Source: Gammaproteobacteria bacterium (GTDB taxonomy: Bacteria > Pseudomonadota > Gammaproteobacteria > HTCC5015). From it: a stretch of 64,000 nt of DNA. Both the position numbers and the translations under genes were made by a program. Shown here piece by piece: positions 50,204 through 58,962 of this stretch (the stretch's first letter is position 1; each line of letters starts with the position of its first letter). Under the pieces are notes generated by a model that worked only from the letters and a program-made list of their open reading frames with translations, had not been told where the DNA came from and ran no database searches. The stretch spans positions 1 through 64,000 of the forward strand of contig JAFGLM010000015.1 of the NCBI GenBank assembly GCA_016928055.1. The letters are read 5' to 3'.

Positions 50204-51013
50204 TTAATCCTTAACCTGACGGCGATAACTGACTGTCATAATAAACAGGCCCAGCAAAATCATCGGCAATGACAATATATGTCCCATGGTTACCCAGCCA
50301 AACGCCAGAAACCCCAGTTGCTCATCCGGTTGACGCACAAACTCAACCAAAAAGCGTGCCACGCCGTAACCGATTAAAAACATCGCCGATACGGCCCCTC
50401 GCGGTCTTTGTTTGGCGCTGAACCACCACAGCAAGGCCCACAGTGCCAGACCTTCCAGGCAGGCCTCATACAGCATCGATGGATGCCGTGGCAGGTTATC
50501 TACGCTCGGAAACTTCATCGCCCACGGTACATCAGTAACCCGACCCCATAATTCACCATTAATAAAATTACCGATGCGACCGCAAAAAAGGCCAAATGGC
50601 ACGACCGGGCAAAAGAAATCGGTTTGATGAATAAATCCGGCGCCAATCGAACGGCCATGCAGCCACATCGCCAGCAATACGCCGAGAAATCCGCCGTGAA
50701 ACGACATGCCGCCCTGGTGAATTTTCAATACACCCCACCATGGCAGGGTGCTGTCGAATTCCAGAAACAGTGAGGGTTGATAAAACAGGCAATAGCCCAG
50801 CCGACCCCCCAGTACCACGCCAATCGCACTATAAAATACCCAGTCTCCAACCTGTTGCGGTGACATGGGTCGCGTCAGGGGCTGTATGCGGGCACGATAG
50901 TGCGCCATCCAGTAGCCACCGAGAAAAGCCATCAGGTACATTACGCCGTACCAGTGAACTTTCAGCGGACCAATTTGAAGGGCAACAGGATCAAAACCGG
51001 GATGAATAAACAT
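50204..51013 (-). CDS. lgt: Prolipoprotein diacylglyceryl transferase
   Basis: A 269-residue polytopic membrane enzyme that adds diacylglycerol to lipobox cysteines, for example of RlpA here. The signature [14 protein letters not shown] is intact, with HGGFLGV before it. I start at 51013 ([15 protein letters not shown]), which has GGAAAAGA upstream and the family N-terminus; the frame runs on to 51097 without similarity. First gene of lgt-thyA-folA. Confidence 0.96.
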   Translation of the reverse strand: MFIHPGFDPVALQIGPLKVHWYGVMYLMAFLGGYWMAHYRARIQPLTRPMSPQQVGDWVFYSAIGVVLGGRLGYCLFYQPSLFLEFDSTLPWWGVLKIHQGGMSFHGGFLGVLLAMWLHGRSIGAGFIHQTDFFCPVVPFGLFCGRIGNFINGELWGRVTDVPWAMKFPSVDNLPRHPSMLYEACLEGLALWALLWWFSAKQRPRGAVSAMFLIGYGVARFLVEFVRQPDEQLGFLAFGWVTMGHILSLPMILLGLFIMTVSYRRQVKD

Positions 51014-51165
51014 TTCTTTTCCAGATTGCAGTGGATTGCGCAGGATTCTAACATCCCAACCGGTAAAGTGAACGATCTGCCAACACCGGAATGCCAATAT
51101 CCAAACCCACTAACTTGCGATTCGAATACCTTGCAGAGTCATCGCCGTTCCGGTAGAAACAAAGC

Positions 51166-53211
51166 ATGACTTCATTAAACCATCTGGCGCAGGAATCCAG
51201 CCCCTATTTACAACAACACGCCGATAATCCGGTGGATTGGTATCCCTGGGGAACGGCGGCATTCAACCGCGCCCGTCAAGAAAAGAAGCCGATTTTGCTA
51301 TCAATCGGTTATTCGGCCTGCCACTGGTGCCATGTGATGGCACACGAGTCATTTGAAGACCCGGAAACCGCTGCCTTGATGAATAAACACTTTATCAATA
51401 TCAAGGTTGATCGTGAAGAAAGACCTGATCTGGATAAAATTTATCAATTGGCGCATACCGCAATTACACAGCGCAGTGGCGGCTGGCCATTAACCATGTT
51501 TCTGACCCCGGACCAAATTCCCTATTTTGGCGGTACCTATTTCCCGGACAAGCCACGTTACGGCATACCCGCTTTTAAAGATATTCTGGTCAGAGTTGCC
51601 GAATATCCGGCCGAAAATCCAGCTGCGATCAGCCAACAGAATCAATCATTGCTCGATTTTTTCGACAACATTGAGCATCAGGGTGAACACGATACTGTTA
51701 ACGTAACGTCGTTATTTAAATACAGCGTGGATTCACTTAAACAGGGATTCGATCCGGCCGCCGGCGGTTTTGGTGCAGCGCCGAAATTTCCGCAAAGCTC
51801 GTTACTGGAACTGGCACTAAAACTAGGCTGGCAAAACAGCGACGACTCATTGCATCACATTGCACAATATAGTCTGCAGAAAATGATCAACAGCGGTCTC
51901 TATGATCAGCTTGGTGGTGGCTTTTTCCGCTACAGCGTTGACGCCGAATGGATGATCCCTCACTTCGAAAAAATGCTCTATGACAATGGGCAACTGTTGC
52001 ATTTAATGGCGCTGGCATGGCGTGTACAGCCAAATGCGCAACTGGAGCGCGCAATCGATGAAACAGTGCAATGGTTGCAACGTGACATGAAGTCGACTGA
52101 CGGCAGCTTCTATTCTGCGCTGGATGCCGATTCAGAAAATCAGGAAGGGAAATACTATGTCTGGACGCCCGCTGAAATCGAATCCGAACTGGAGCCACAG
52201 GCGTATGCATTGATAAAAGGCTGCTACGGCCTGAATCGTGGTGCTAACTTTGAAGATCAATGGCATTTGCATTTATGCCGCCATCCCTCCGACCTGGCAA
52301 CGGAGCTGGATTTGAACGGACACGCAGCAGGTATCTTGTTTGATCAGGCGCGTCGGCAATTGCTGAGCAAACGACAACAGCGCATCAGTCCGCGACGTGA
52401 TAATAAAGTACTCTGTAGCTGGAACGCACTAACGATAAAAGGCCTCGTTACAGCCGGGCTTTTGCTGGATAAACCCGACTATATAAACATTGCTGAACTC
52501 GCTTTTCAGGATGTACAGAAAAAATTCCGGCACAATGGAAGACTCAATGCCGTTCACTGCAATGGACAAAGCCGGTTTGCCGCCTATCTTGACGATTACG
52601 CTTTTTTACTGGAAGCATCGCTACTTTTACTCGAAGCGAAATGGAGTAATGAATTAATTGAATTTGCGCAAGAACTGGCGGCGGCATTATTGGAATACTT
52701 TTATGATTATGAACAGGATATTTTTTATTTCACCGCAAGTGATCACGAGCAACTGATTCATCGCCCATATTCATTGATGGATGAATCAACACCATCGGGC
52801 GCCGCGGTTGCATCGCGCTCCCTGTTGGCGCTTGGTCATTTGCTTGCAAATCAGGACTATATTGATGCTGCGACAAGCAGCATTGAAAAAATGATCCGAT
52901 TACTCAGCCATTCGCCCCTTGCTCACGGTAACGCGCTGTTAACAATTTCGAGAATGCATTATCCTGATGCGCAAATAATCCTGCGCGGAGAAAAACAATT
53001 TCTGAATCAATGGCAACAGTGCGCACGCTCCGTATGCAGTCCGTGGACCTCGGTTTATGCAATCGAATCAAATCAAACCATACCGGGAGCCCTCTCAGAA
53101 AAGACGGCCAGGGATCGTTGCACAGCGTATATCTGTCATGCGGGCACGTGTAAACCCGCTATTAATCATTTTGAAGAATTTAAAATTGCCCTACAGGAAA
53201 TAAGCGCTTGA
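51166..53211 (+). CDS. YyaL/SPATA20-type thioredoxin-fold and glycan-barrel protein (DUF255)
   Basis: A 681-residue protein. The N-terminal thioredoxin-like domain (about 1-165) holds [19 protein letters not shown] and [17 protein letters not shown], a CxxC motif; the remainder is an (alpha/alpha)6-barrel-like region related to AGE/GH fold proteins ([13 protein letters not shown] near 470). The family is widespread from bacteria to mammals and its function is not established. The next gene starts inside its stop codon (TTGA). Confidence 0.9.
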   Translation: MTSLNHLAQESSPYLQQHADNPVDWYPWGTAAFNRARQEKKPILLSIGYSACHWCHVMAHESFEDPETAALMNKHFINIKVDREERPDLDKIYQLAHTAITQRSGGWPLTMFLTPDQIPYFGGTYFPDKPRYGIPAFKDILVRVAEYPAENPAAISQQNQSLLDFFDNIEHQGEHDTVNVTSLFKYSVDSLKQGFDPAAGGFGAAPKFPQSSLLELALKLGWQNSDDSLHHIAQYSLQKMINSGLYDQLGGGFFRYSVDAEWMIPHFEKMLYDNGQLLHLMALAWRVQPNAQLERAIDETVQWLQRDMKSTDGSFYSALDADSENQEGKYYVWTPAEIESELEPQAYALIKGCYGLNRGANFEDQWHLHLCRHPSDLATELDLNGHAAGILFDQARRQLLSKRQQRISPRRDNKVLCSWNALTIKGLVTAGLLLDKPDYINIAELAFQDVQKKFRHNGRLNAVHCNGQSRFAAYLDDYAFLLEASLLLLEAKWSNELIEFAQELAAALLEYFYDYEQDIFYFTASDHEQLIHRPYSLMDESTPSGAAVASRSLLALGHLLANQDYIDAATSSIEKMIRLLSHSPLAHGNALLTISRMHYPDAQIILRGEKQFLNQWQQCARSVCSPWTSVYAIESNQTIPGALSEKTARDRCTAYICHAGTCKPAINHFEEFKIALQEISA

Positions 53212-53969
53212 AAGTCATACGCTGTACCTATCGTTTTATTCTTATAACACTATATCTTCTTTCCTCCAGTGTGATGGTCTGTACCATTCTTGGCCGTGAT
53301 CCTGCGCATCGCAATGCGAAAGACTGGCGCTTTATTAACAGCCGGATGCGTCGCCTGCGTAAAATCCTCGGTTTGCGCGTTCATATTTCAGGTCAACCGG
53401 CAGTCAGCCCGGCCTTGCTCACTTCCAATCATATCAGCTGGCACGACATCATCGTCCTGCAATCGCTGGTTCCAACCGGCTTCGTCGGTAAAGCAGAGAT
53501 TAGAGACTGGCCTTTGATAGGCTGGCTGTCTTATCAAGGTAACACCCTGTTTGTTCGGCGCGGCAAGCGCGAATCATTTGAACAGATTCACGCCGCGATG
53601 GCCGAACGATTTTCTGACAATCAAAGCATCACGCTGTTTCCGGAAGGTACTACCACGATCGGAGAATCCGTCAAACATTTTCGCAGCCGTTTACTGGAAC
53701 CGGCAATTAATCTTCGGGTACCCATTCAACCGGTTATGATCTGGTACCGGAGTAAAAATATGTCGTGCCGCGAATTGGCGTTTGTCGGCGATGAGGGTCT
53801 AGGTTCGCACCTTTTCAGGACGCTGGGTGAACCCCATATTGATGTTTATGTGCATTTTTGCGATGCCATTATCACAAGCAAAGATGACGACAGGCGCGAG
53901 GTGGGGCGGCAGGCGCAGGTGCAGGTGGCGGAACAACTTGCCGCCATTGTAGAGAAAAATTCTATTTGA
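53208..53969 (+). CDS. Lysophospholipid acyltransferase (PlsC family)
   Basis: A 253-residue membrane-associated acyltransferase. The catalytic H-x4-D motif is NHISWHD, and the glycerolphosphate-binding motif is FPEGTT. An N-terminal hydrophobic segment (about 8-28) would anchor it. The start codon is TTG at 53208, overlapping the TGA of the upstream gene, which implies translational coupling. Its stop abuts the stop of znuB on the other strand in a TGATCA palindrome. It probably makes phosphatidic acid or remodels lipids; OlsA-like acylation of ornithine lipids is an alternative. Confidence 0.88.
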   Translation: MKVIRCTYRFILITLYLLSSSVMVCTILGRDPAHRNAKDWRFINSRMRRLRKILGLRVHISGQPAVSPALLTSNHISWHDIIVLQSLVPTGFVGKAEIRDWPLIGWLSYQGNTLFVRRGKRESFEQIHAAMAERFSDNQSITLFPEGTTTIGESVKHFRSRLLEPAINLRVPIQPVMIWYRSKNMSCRELAFVGDEGLGSHLFRTLGEPHIDVYVHFCDAIITSKDDDRREVGRQAQVQVAEQLAAIVEKNSI

Positions 53970-54776
53970 TCAGCTTCTCTTGAATTGAATGAAAACAAAC
54001 ATGGAAAGCGCCACCAGCACAATCGCCGGACCGGTTTGCAGATCCCATGCCAGGGAAGAGAAAACCCCTGCGATAACAGCAATGGTTCCAATCAAAATTC
54101 CGGTTAATACCATTCTTTCAGGCGTGTTCGATAAGCGTCTGGCCGCAGCCGCCGGTACAATCAACAATGCTCCCATTAGCAAGACTCCCACTATCTGAAT
54201 CGCGATTGCCACAACAATCGCCAGCATAATGATAAAAATCAGACGCAGACGCGCCACCGGTACACCTTCGACTCGCGCAACATCCTCGCTGATGGTTAAC
54301 AGTAATAAGGGTTTCCAGAGTTTAAACAGCGTCAACGCGAGCAATACACAAGCCGTTAACATTCGCCATAAATCGGGCATTGTGACTGTCAAAACATCGC
54401 CAAATAAATAGGCCTCCAGATCGAAGCGGATGTTATCGACAAAACTGAGTAACACCAGGCCGCCGGCCAGACCGGCATGCGCAACAATACCCAAATGCGT
54501 ATCAACTGAAAGTTCGCTGCCGAGGCGATGATGTTTTTGCATTTGCACCAGCAGCAATGCAACCACAATACAACCCGCCAACACACTCCAGTTCGGATTA
54601 ACACCCATCAACAAACCTATCGCAACACCGAGCAGGGCGCTGTGCGCCAAAGCATCGCCGAAATAGGCCATACGTTGCCAGATAACAAAACACCCCAAGG
54701 GCGTCGTCAGTAAAACGGTCAACAGGCCACCCAGCAGTGCACGCCACACAAACGGTTCTGAAAAGTATTCAATCAT
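53970..54776 (-). CDS. znuB: Zinc ABC transporter permease ZnuB
   Basis: A 268-residue ABC-3 family permease with 7-9 hydrophobic segments (TPLGCFVIWQRMAYFGDALAHSALLG near 25-50 is the family signature; only the core GDALAHSALLG is diagnostic). It forms the Zn2+ channel with ZnuC. It overlaps znuC by 8 bp. Confidence 0.94.
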   Translation of the reverse strand: MIEYFSEPFVWRALLGGLLTVLLTTPLGCFVIWQRMAYFGDALAHSALLGVAIGLLMGVNPNWSVLAGCIVVALLLVQMQKHHRLGSELSVDTHLGIVAHAGLAGGLVLLSFVDNIRFDLEAYLFGDVLTVTMPDLWRMLTACVLLALTLFKLWKPLLLLTISEDVARVEGVPVARLRLIFIIMLAIVVAIAIQIVGVLLMGALLIVPAAAARRLSNTPERMVLTGILIGTIAVIAGVFSSLAWDLQTGPAIVLVALSMFVFIQFKRS

Positions 54777-55509
54777 TAACTACGTCACCATGTAAATTAT
54801 GTTTATGATCATGATGATGGGTATACACCGCCAGACCACTGACCGGTTTACCAAACAACTGTAAAAATTCGGGATGTTCGCTAATCGATTCCGGATGACC
54901 GGTGCAACAAACATGTTGATTCAGACAAACGACTTGATCGGTAGACGCCATAACAAGGTGCAAATCGTGTGAAACCATTAATATCCCGCACTGATAACGG
55001 TCCCGAATATCGGTAATCAATTCATACAGTACCTGCAACCCGGTTGGGTCCATACCTTGATCCGGTTCGTCCAGCACCAGCAATTGAGGATTGCGTAATA
55101 AACAACGCGCGAGCATAACCCGCTGTAATTCACCGCCGGATATCGACTGAAGTGCTGCATGGGTCAGCCTTGCAACACCCGCTTCATGCAAGGCCGCCTC
55201 GATGCTTTTATCATTGCTTCTGATATTCAGCTCCATAAAACGTTTAACGGTAATCGGCATAACCGGTTGCAGCGCTAACTTCTGCGGCAAATACGAAACA
55301 ACAATATTCGCTTGTCGTTCGATCGTGCCCTGGTCCGGTTGAATCAATCCCAGTATGACTCTAACTAAAGTCGTTTTGCCGGCACCGTTCGGTCCGATCA
55401 AGCTGACAATTTTGCCGGTTTCCAATTGCAGGGAAATATCGCGCAAGATGACCTGTTCACCAATTTGCAGGCCTATTCCTCTTGCATTGACTAAGGGTTT
55501 TGCATTCAT
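54769..55509 (-). CDS. znuC: Zinc ABC transporter ATP-binding protein ZnuC
   Basis: A 246-residue ABC ATPase. Walker A is GPNGAGKTT, the signature is ISGGELQRVMLARCLL and Walker B LLVLDEPDQGMDPTG. The C-terminus is His-rich (YTHHHDHKHNLHGD), a feature of zinc-system ATPases. Divergent from znuA across a Zur-box-like palindrome. Confidence 0.95.
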   Translation of the reverse strand: MNAKPLVNARGIGLQIGEQVILRDISLQLETGKIVSLIGPNGAGKTTLVRVILGLIQPDQGTIERQANIVVSYLPQKLALQPVMPITVKRFMELNIRSNDKSIEAALHEAGVARLTHAALQSISGGELQRVMLARCLLRNPQLLVLDEPDQGMDPTGLQVLYELITDIRDRYQCGILMVSHDLHLVMASTDQVVCLNQHVCCTGHPESISEHPEFLQLFGKPVSGLAVYTHHHDHKHNLHGDVVND

Positions 55510-55545
55510 ATATTCTGGGCAACTGTCTTATCAGCAGGTTTATTG

Positions 55546-55559
55546 TATGCTATAGCATA
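55546..55559. promoter_or_regulatory. Zur-box-like palindrome between znuC and znuA
   Basis: TATGCTATAGCATA is a perfect 14-bp palindrome in the divergent znuCB/znuA promoter. It resembles the ATGTTATA-type half sites of gammaproteobacterial Zur boxes. Binding by Zur under zinc sufficiency would repress both sides (inference). Confidence 0.6.
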
Positions 55560-55590
55560 ATGCAAGTGCATGATTAAGAGTAATGCTTTT

Positions 55591-56499
55591 ATGATATCGA
55601 GATTTCACTTACTTTTTACATTGTTGCTGGTGCCGGCAATAACCAACTCGACCCCGCGCGTCATCACATCGATCGCGCCCTTGCACGCGATCACTTCCGC
55701 AATTATGCAGGACATCGACCAGGCGGAGTTATTGATCAACGACGCCAGCTCACCCCACGGCTTTCGACTGCAACCCTCCAGCGCATTAAAAATTCAGCAC
55801 GCAGATCTGGTCATCTGGATCGGGCCTGACCTGGAAAGCAAACTGGCCGATCCGCTCCAGCAGTTGATCGAGAAAAATAAATTACTGACTGTTCTAGAGT
55901 TGCCGTTGCCCACTATTCTTCACAATCGCCGCCCCGGCCTTTGGTCGGAACACGATCACGACCATAGGCACGCCAAAGACGCGATTGATCCGCATGTCTG
56001 GCTGGACATTGATAATGCTCGCGCTATCGCCGATGCTATCAGCGCCCGGCTGAGTGAAATCGATCCGCAGCATGCCGCTGCCTATCGAAATAACAATGAA
56101 AAGCTGCAAGTTCAATTGCAGCAAACCGATCAACAAATCAAAACGCTTTTAAAACCGGCTCAAAGTAAAAAGTTCGTGATCTTGCACGATGCACTGCAAT
56201 ACTTTGAACATCACTATGCTCTACAGTCAATGGGTGCATTGACAATCGATTCGCATAAAGCCGGCAGCGCTCAGCGTTTGGCCGGGCTGAAACAGGCTAT
56301 GAATAAGCAAAACGTTTCCTGTGTTCTTTATGAACAAATGCCGGACCGGACGATTATTGATGTTTTACTGGAAGACTCGAATGCGCACGCGGCAGTGATC
56401 GATCCACTGGGTATGAGCCTGGCAAACGAAGAAAGGACTTATTCGGATTTGATATTGAAGTTAGCGAATGCGGTGAGGGGTTGTTTGTCGGATCAATAA
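55591..56499 (+). CDS. znuA: Zinc ABC transporter substrate-binding protein ZnuA
   Basis: A 302-residue periplasmic Zn2+-binding protein of the TroA family. A signal peptide (about 1-20) precedes RVITSIAPLHAITSAIM; the metal ligands include SSPHGF, the His-rich loop EHDHDHRHAKD (key His cluster), DPHVWLD and VLHDALQYFEHHY. I chose the ATG at 55591 because AAGAG lies 10 bp upstream and the signal peptide begins there; an in-frame ATG at 55570 would sit 11 bp from the Zur-like palindrome and lacks a ribosome site. Confidence 0.93.
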   Translation: MISRFHLLFTLLLVPAITNSTPRVITSIAPLHAITSAIMQDIDQAELLINDASSPHGFRLQPSSALKIQHADLVIWIGPDLESKLADPLQQLIEKNKLLTVLELPLPTILHNRRPGLWSEHDHDHRHAKDAIDPHVWLDIDNARAIADAISARLSEIDPQHAAAYRNNNEKLQVQLQQTDQQIKTLLKPAQSKKFVILHDALQYFEHHYALQSMGALTIDSHKAGSAQRLAGLKQAMNKQNVSCVLYEQMPDRTIIDVLLEDSNAHAAVIDPLGMSLANEERTYSDLILKLANAVRGCLSDQ

Positions 56500-56511
56500 A
56501 TATACTGATTA

Positions 56512-57024
56512 TTATTTCTCCAGCAAATAAGAACCCACATAGATTAATATGGAAAAAACAACGTAGCCAAACTCCACTTTCTGCTTTTTCGACTCATCGT
56601 CTCCGACATTCATAATATCCAGAATGGCGTGCCTGAGTAAAAACGTGTAGAGAATAAAATACAGAAACGGGATCACATGCACATAGTACGGATAATCGCC
56701 GACCCGCTTGCCAAAGAACGATAATATCCAGTCTATCTGGCTGTAAATGCCCAGCAATCCAAGTCCCGCATTAATAAACATCCATTTGACTTCGTCGAGC
56801 CCGAAAATAACCAGATAAAAAACCGTGTAAACCGTAATCGCAATACCGCCATGCATGTAAAGAAACATCACGTCAGGGGAGTTGTCCGAGTAGGCCATAA
56901 AAAAGCCCGATCCGCCAAACATCAACATGTGGAACATAAAAAAAGGATAGATCGTATACCAGGGCACATCGTCGCCCTTGTTGTAGGCTTTGTTGTTGAT
57001 GGTGATGGCGCTTTTGAGTTTCAT
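56512..57024 (-). CDS. Hypothetical four-helix membrane protein
   Basis: A 170-residue protein with four or five hydrophobic segments (about 24-42, 55-75, 80-98, 112-130, 148-166) and no motif I recognise. The N-terminus INNKAYNKGDDVPWYTIYPFFMFHMLMFGG (core GDDVPWYTIYPFF) precedes the first helix. It lies between the convergent znuA gene and the RayT block and is not obviously part of either. Confidence 0.7.
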   Translation of the reverse strand: MKLKSAITINNKAYNKGDDVPWYTIYPFFMFHMLMFGGSGFFMAYSDNSPDVMFLYMHGGIAITVYTVFYLVIFGLDEVKWMFINAGLGLLGIYSQIDWILSFFGKRVGDYPYYVHVIPFLYFILYTFLLRHAILDIMNVGDDESKKQKVEFGYVVFSILIYVGSYLLEK

Positions 57025-57060
57025 TTTTTGTTTATCTAACCACTCTTATTAGAAGTAGCC

Positions 57061-57126
57061 TGGATGAAGTGAAACGGAATCCGGGTTAGCTCGTAGGGCG
57101 CAATAACCGCAGGGCATTGCGCCGAA
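57061..57126. repeat. Left REP element flanking the RayT gene
   Basis: Two parts: a 26-bp arm at 57061-57086 (TGGATGAAGTGAAACGGAAT core) and a 35-bp arm at 57092-57126 (CGTAGGGCGCAATAACCGCA at its start). The 35-bp arm occurs as an exact inverted copy at 57687-57721 and the 26-bp arm recurs in direct orientation at 57724-57751 with one change. Confidence 0.88.
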
Positions 57127-57127
57127 A

Positions 57128-57661
57128 TCAATCCTCATATAATAATCGACTCTCATTACCGCTCCCAGCCCAATCGCCACTATAAGTTCCATTGGCCACC
57201 AAACGATGAAATGTCGAATATGGCCAATCAATTACACGCTCAACAAGACCATGCTTAAGAGGATTGATGTGTATGTAATCCATGTGCGCAATGTAATCCT
57301 TTTCGTCCCGAATGAGATGTTCCCAGTAACGGCGTTGCCATATACCGCGTTCCCCGCGTTGTATTCTAACTCTTGATCTTCGTTCAGTCTTCGGTAAAGC
57401 TTTTGAAAATTGCGATTTAATCAACCGCCAGCGTACGGCATAATCGGTATCGTTTACAGGCAATTCAATCACGCAATGCAAATGATCGGGTAATACCACC
57501 CAACCACGTATTTCGAACGGATGCCTACGCCGAACATCCAAAACAGCTCCTCGCAAAAGAGCGATATGTTGTGTCAATAACTCGTTTCCTTCGCGACGCA
57601 ACAGATTTACCGTGAAGAAATAGGTACCGCCCGGTACCCAGGCTCGTCGAAAATTTGGCAT
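57128..57661 (-). CDS. REP-associated tyrosine transposase (RayT, Y1_Tnp family)
   Basis: A 177-residue single-strand DNA transposase related to IS200/IS605 TnpA. The metal-binding motif is His60-Leu-His62 in VLPDHLHCVIE and the catalytic Tyr129 lies in DYIHINPLKHGLV. RayT proteins recognise and cut REP sequences and are thought to spread them. The gene is bracketed by matching inverted REP copies that begin 2 bp beyond its stop and 26 bp upstream of its start. The frame is intact, so it may be active. Confidence 0.93.
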   Translation of the reverse strand: MPNFRRAWVPGGTYFFTVNLLRREGNELLTQHIALLRGAVLDVRRRHPFEIRGWVVLPDHLHCVIELPVNDTDYAVRWRLIKSQFSKALPKTERRSRVRIQRGERGIWQRRYWEHLIRDEKDYIAHMDYIHINPLKHGLVERVIDWPYSTFHRLVANGTYSGDWAGSGNESRLLYED

Positions 57662-57686
57662 TATAAATATTTAAATGCTTAAAGCA

Positions 57687-57751
57687 TTCGGCGCAATGCC
57701 CTGCGGTTATTGCGCCCTACGGGCTGGATGAAGTGAAGCGGAATCCGGGTT
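57687..57751. repeat. Right REP element flanking the RayT gene
   Basis: The exact inverted copy of the left 35-bp arm (57687-57721) followed by the GGATGAAGTGAAGCGGAATC-type arm (57724-57751). A 15-nt AATGCTT-A-AAGCATT palindrome at 57674-57688 abuts it. Confidence 0.88.
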
Positions 57752-57867
57752 GTTTCACCCATTAATACCAGTCAAAAAGAATATCGCAAAAATAAACCCC
57801 ATTGCGCCAGTGATCAATATCAGAAGATCCAACACTGCTGCTATTTCGCTTACAGATCTTTTTGGCT

Positions 57868-58401
57868 TTAGGAAGATATTAGCAAAAGCCGAATTTTTTT
57901 AATGGCCAATGAAGTACCAAATGCAAAAAATAATGCGATCATTGAAAAGACACCCGGCTTACCTGATATTTTGCTTAGAGAAAAATCCTGATCAGCAAGG
58001 ATTAGTAAATTCCATATAATAACCACAGAAACGACAGGAAATATTTTGAGAGGAAATCCCGTTTTTCGAGGCGCTGTTTGTTGTGTGATAGTCCCTGGCT
58101 CTCCAGTCAATAAACCGGTTTGCTCTATATTTTTTATCAACTTTCCGGGGCTACCAAATGTCCAGAAGACGATTTTTTGAGGATATGACGCAATGTTGTG
58201 TTTAATCCTGATTCCTCTTCCAATTATAGGAATAAAACCATACTTCTTGATGCTGATAATTTGACCTTTATGAAATTCATAACCACCAAGAAACGACACA
58301 TTCAGTTTCAATTTTTCCGCAGTCACAATTAATTTAGCAAAAGGCCATGTAGCATTCGCCCACCCGATTCTCGCTCCGCCAGTGCACATCAGCTTATTCA
58401 T
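57868..58401 (-). CDS. Hypothetical membrane protein with N-terminal beta-rich domain
   Basis: A 177-residue protein. Residues 1-95 are soluble and beta-rich (GGARIGWANATWPFAKLIVTAEKL, core WANATWPFAKL; then GIRIKHNIASYPQKIVFWTFG), possibly PH/GRAM-like; residues about 118-175 contain two hydrophobic segments. I cannot name the family. It follows the DUF805-like gene by 17 bp and probably shares its transcript. Confidence 0.6.
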   Translation of the reverse strand: MNKLMCTGGARIGWANATWPFAKLIVTAEKLKLNVSFLGGYEFHKGQIISIKKYGFIPIIGRGIRIKHNIASYPQKIVFWTFGSPGKLIKNIEQTGLLTGEPGTITQQTAPRKTGFPLKIFPVVSVVIIWNLLILADQDFSLSKISGKPGVFSMIALFFAFGTSLAIKKIRLLLISS

Positions 58402-58418
58402 AATTTATGTCTCTTGAG

Positions 58419-58766
58419 TTAACTCGGATTTTGTTTTACTTCGTTCGGGCTGGTTGCTCGTTCCACAAATAGCAATTCAAAAATTGAAAATATATTAAAA
58501 ATTGGGATGAGCAAGTATAAAATCTCCCATGCCGATCTCTCCAAATCCTGAAGCCTTCTTATAATTAGATTTATCATAATGAAAATACACCAAGCAACTA
58601 CAGCCAACTCCAGTCCTTTTATAATTACCTCTAAGCTTCTTGACTCCCAATTATTCAATGAGCGGGAAAAATAAAGCATTATACAAGGAGCTCCAACCAG
58701 CACTATATATTGAAAGAAAAATTGCTCACGGGAAAGAGCGCCTCTAAATGGATAAAATTTGTTCAC
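58419..58766 (-). CDS. DUF805-like small membrane protein
   Basis: A 115-residue protein with three or four membrane segments. FRGALSREQFFFQYIV at the N-terminus and IRRLQDLERSAWEILYLLIPIFNI (core RRLQDLERSAWEILYLLIPI) match the DUF805 layout, in which a conserved R-x-H/Q-D-x-G/R-x-S/W segment precedes the third helix. Function unknown. A 196-bp gap with a REP-like remnant separates it from the downstream-encoded ATPase cassette. Confidence 0.68.
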   Translation of the reverse strand: MNKFYPFRGALSREQFFFQYIVLVGAPCIMLYFSRSLNNWESRSLEVIIKGLELAVVAWCIFIMINLIIRRLQDLERSAWEILYLLIPIFNIFSIFELLFVERATSPNEVKQNPS

Positions 58767-58920
58767 TTATAATCCCATAGGTTGGCATGTCAATTTTAGT
58801 ATGCAGCCAAAGGTGCACCCAAACAATTAGTTCCCGTTATTGTAATCAAAGTCTTTGGAAAATAAAGATAAATCTGTCTAGTAATATGCCGGGGGCATCC
58901 GGTAAATTTATCTCGCGCGC

Positions 58921-58953
58921 GCTCGGGATTTCGCTTCGCTTTATCCGGGCTAG
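58921..58953. repeat. Degenerate REP-like element
   Basis: CGGGATTTCGCTTCGCTTTA followed by TCCGGGC resembles, on the opposite strand, the GGATGAAGTGAAGCGGAATC arm of the REP copies around the RayT gene, with a few changes. It sits at the 3' end of the ATPase gene. Confidence 0.6.
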
Positions 58954-58962
58954 TTGCCGGGT

